Source: Phoronis ovalis | Taxonomy: Eukaryota > Phoronida > Phoronidae | Assembly (NCBI GenBank): GCA_028565635.1 | Contig: JAOXYB010064390.1 | Location: 1-10,378 of the forward strand | DNA: 10,378 nucleotides | Direction of reading: 5' to 3' | Shown here: positions 8,683 to 10,378 of the stretch, one piece after another | Layout of the letters: each line of letters opens with the position of its first letter | How positions within the stretch are numbered: position 1 is the first letter of the stretch | Made by a program: the position numbers and the translations under genes | The notes under the pieces: generated by a model | Seen by the model: only the letters and a program-made list of their open reading frames with translations | Databases searched by the model: none | Told to the model about the DNA's origin: nothing

Positions 8683-9184
8683 CTAGATTTAGAAAAAAAA
8701 TTATTTCAAGGCAAGATTCAGTACTTTGCCATACCAATTAACTGTTAAATAGCAGTAAAATGGATATGCAAAAGTTATAAGCATCAAATTAATATCTTTT
8801 CAAAAATTCATACAAAGCTGTCTTCCCAATTCTCTAGTGCTTAATGCATTCTGAAGTCGACATATATTGTGAAATTGATAATTAGAGGCTGTTTCAACTC
8901 TACTGGAAACCCAGAATACAAGAGATAATCCTAATAAAGAAGGGTCTTCTGCTAGAATTTTTTTATATTTAATGAAACATATTTCGAAAAGTGGCATGTT
9001 GCAAGCTGCATGGTTGTCTGTATTCTCTGAACTATGTCTCACTTCATATTTGCTAAGTAATGATAATTGGTGTTGGAGCAAACATCACATTACAATGCAT
9101 AACCCTAAATATCAACAGGGATGGGACATAAAAAATTCAAGTTAAAAACTAAGCTAAGGATATAATAATAAATACTTTACTAAC

Positions 9185-9297
9185 AGAGGCTGATATAGAG
9201 GTGTCACCAAGTAAATAGCCAGGAAGGTACTGTGACTGTCCATGATGACTGGGACTTGAAGGTGATCCTAGTGCCATTGGCTCCTGCCCATATGCTC
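9185..9297 (-). CDS. NUP35: Nucleoporin Nup35/Nup53, second exon with conserved N-terminal blocks
   Basis: On the minus strand the exon follows TTTTCTGTTTAG with GA completing a Gly codon, then 37 codons. These begin AYGQEPMALGSPSSPSHHGQ, include SQYLPGYLLGD, and end TSISAS at GCCTCT|GTTAGT, phase 0. EPMxLGSPxSP and the (F/Y)LPG(F/Y)LxGD block are the most diagnostic N-terminal motifs of metazoan NUP35. The weaker-looking donor GTTAGT is preferred over the nearby GTAAAG because only it keeps the next exon open. An in-frame ATG (EPM) lies inside, but the conserved start is upstream, in the exon at the window's right edge. Confidence 0.93.
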
Positions 9298-9363
9298 CTA
9301 AACAGAAAAGGCAAAAATAAATAGGAGTTTTAATCAGGTTAAATCTGAAAAGGGTTAGTCCTA

Positions 9364-9544
9364 GTTCATGATGTTCTGTACTAGCTCTTGATAATATGAC
9401 TTGTGAAGTGCGAACAAGCATGAACTCTTACATAGCCGATTACAGTGAAAGTGCCCAAACTTCCAAATATGTAATTCCTACCAAATGATTTCATATATCA
9501 TTGTCCAGATACTCGCTGATTATCGAACTTCAACTCCCACTACT
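9364..9544 (+). repeat. Large inverted repeat, left arm
   Basis: This is the reverse-complement partner of 9695-9872. The outer 32 bases (gttcatgatgttctg...cttgataat) match with one difference. After a diverged island of about 26-31 bases, the match resumes through cttacata-ccgattacag, aaagtgcccaaacttc, tcctaccaaatga and ttcatatatca. It passes a second diverged island and ends in acttcaactcccactact. Excluding the islands, identity is well above 80% by eye. Confidence 0.93.
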
Positions 9545-9694
9545 CCTATATCACCATTTGCAAATCCCGAACTGGCCGACACAAAATTCAATCAGATACT
9601 TCTTTCACAAAATTGTCCGTCATCTTTAGTTCAGAGTTGTGTTTGCACATGCATAAAATAATGCCATCTGTCAGTCAAGTGAAGTGAACATGAT

Positions 9695-9872
9695 AGTAGT
9701 GGGAGTTGAAGTTGGATTATCATAAAATATCTATATGGTGATATATGAACTCATTTGGTAGGATTTACATATATTTTGAAGTTTGGGCACTTTAACTGTA
9801 ATCGGATATGTAAGTCCACGACTGTTCTCATAGCTTGCAGATTATCAAGAGCTAGTGCAGAACATCATGAAC
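9695..9872 (-). repeat. Large inverted repeat, right arm
   Basis: This arm is the inverted copy of 9364-9544, separated from it by a 150-bp spacer (9545-9694) unrelated to the arms. It starts agtagtgggagttgaagt and ends catcatgaac. No coding capacity is shared by the arms. No clear target-site duplication was found just outside. It is probably a foldback or MITE-like element, or a local inverted duplication. Confidence 0.93.
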
Positions 9873-10341
9873 CAATACTACAACGGGGTATATTTTCCGT
9901 ATTTTTTCATTTACCACAGGCCCTGGGATTACTCTTATTCAGACTGTATATATTTGCTGCCCCGTGGGCCCCTTTTTTTCAACCTTGGTATTTACCATGG
10001 GATATTTTTTATGTATATTTGCAATTTGAGCATGGGATGCTTTTTTGTAAATATGGTTTTTACCATCATGGGGTATATATTTTCAATAAACAATTAATTA
10101 CATTGAATGGTTTATTTCTTGAAATGTTTTTCTGTTAATATTGTCAATCATAAACTAGCCAAATGAACAGTTTCTTCCCAGCATGGGCTATACTTTTCTA
10201 GACTTGGTTCGACTAGGAAGGAGTATCAGAGACAAACAATACAACAATTTTGGTTTGAATTTATTGACACATGGTGTGTTTTTGCAAGAAGCCAACTTCT
10301 ACTGGTTTTAACACAATCTGGGACATGACCCTACGGACTAC

Positions 10342-10378
10342 CCAGGCCCTGGGGGTGCTGCCATTCAAAGTCACTATA
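10342..10378 (-). CDS. NUP35: Nucleoporin Nup35/Nup53, first coding exon, partial at window edge
   Basis: On the minus strand 12 codons read YSDFEWQHPQGL, plus one G that joins GA of the next exon to give Gly, before the donor GG|GTAGTC. The spliced product runs on as GAYGQEPMALGSP. Vertebrate NUP35 has a similar short stretch with PQG before its EPMxLGSP block. The phase fits exactly. The start codon should be only a few residues beyond the right edge. An ATG in another frame of this exon (MAAPPGPG) would not continue correctly across the splice, so it is not used. The assignment is less certain than the other exons because the piece is short. Confidence 0.75.

Larger units (their letters stand above)
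7623..9184 (-). other. Nup35 intron, about 1.56 kb
   Basis: This is a minus-strand intron with donor GTTAGT at 9184 and acceptor TTTTAG at 7623, phase 0 to phase 0. It contains an imperfect inverted repeat near 7859-7890 (tggtcat...atgacca) and a 22-bp direct repeat near 8640-8682. Open frames at 8435-8623 (plus) and 8800-9081 (minus) show no family signature. The minus-strand one lacks acceptor and donor consistent with the phases, so I leave it out of the gene. Confidence 0.85.
9298..10341 (-). other. Nup35 intron 1, about 1.04 kb
   Basis: This minus-strand intron lies between donor GTAGTC at 10341 and acceptor GTTTAG at 9298, phase 1 to phase 1. It contains the large inverted repeat 9364-9872. 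It also has a patch at about 9910-10080 with irregular repeats of catggg and taccat flanked by T runs. A 127-codon plus-strand open frame at 9755-10138 runs through the right arm and this patch; it has no recognisable domain and I treat it as chance. Confidence 0.72.

Noticed and set aside
9755-10138. Plus-strand open frame of 127 codons, the longest in the window
   Set aside because: It lies wholly in Nup35 intron 1 on the opposite strand, runs through one arm of the inverted repeat and a low-complexity patch, starts at a non-ATG codon, and its product is rich in Phe, Leu, Tyr and Ile with no motif.
10196-10220. ggttcgactagg, resembling a tRNA B box or tRNA-derived SINE
   Set aside because: The last bases do not fit GGTTCGANNCC, and no A box or cloverleaf could be built around it.
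10345-10365. ATG start reading MAAPPGPG on the minus strand at the right edge
   Set aside because: With the GTAGTC donor this frame does not join the next Nup35 exon; the overlapping frame ending PQGLG does.

Overview
This is eukaryotic, intron-rich, AT-rich DNA holding parts of two ordinary animal genes on opposite strands, separated and interrupted by non-coding sequence with several local repeat structures. The organism is most likely an invertebrate metazoan; a mollusc-like (lophotrochozoan) genome is my guess from base composition, intron sizes of about 0.5-1.6 kb and repeat style, and I cannot prove it. No bacterial operon, phage, IS element, CRISPR array, rRNA or tRNA is visible.

Layout, left to right. 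Positions 1-87 hold two copies of a 45-bp direct repeat cut by the window edge. From 88 to 1778 I see no gene, only a perfect 15-bp-stem hairpin at 1004-1042. Two plus-strand exons, 1779-2019 and 2741-2987, encode consecutive parts of a flavin-containing monooxygenase (FMO). They carry the SKEMM segment, the FMO signature FxGxxxHxxxY and the NADPH-binding GxGxxG. A 25-nt copy of the end of the second exon, with its splice donor, recurs 354 bp downstream. Positions 3769-4146 are a four-copy minisatellite of about 97 bp. Positions 4147-6842 have no recognisable gene but contain a five-copy 26-bp array (about 5834-5970) and a G10 run.

On the minus strand, four exons (10342-10378 partial, 9185-9297, 7480-7622, 6843-6963) splice in frame into about 138 residues of the N-terminal part of nucleoporin Nup35/Nup53. 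These include the EPMALGSPSSP, YLPGYLLGD and KDKSGAPPV blocks of that family. Intron 1 of this gene contains a large imperfect inverted repeat (arms 9364-9544 and 9695-9872).

The main puzzle is architectural. The two genes converge, yet I cannot find the rest of either one (FMO C-terminal two thirds, Nup35 RRM and C-terminus) in the 3.85 kb between them. Either one gene, or a surviving FMO fragment, is nested in an intron of the other, or the assembly is wrong here. The two genes have no evident functional link. I see no convincing novel multi-gene system in the window; the points worth checking are repeats, splice-site duplications and the nested-gene arrangement.
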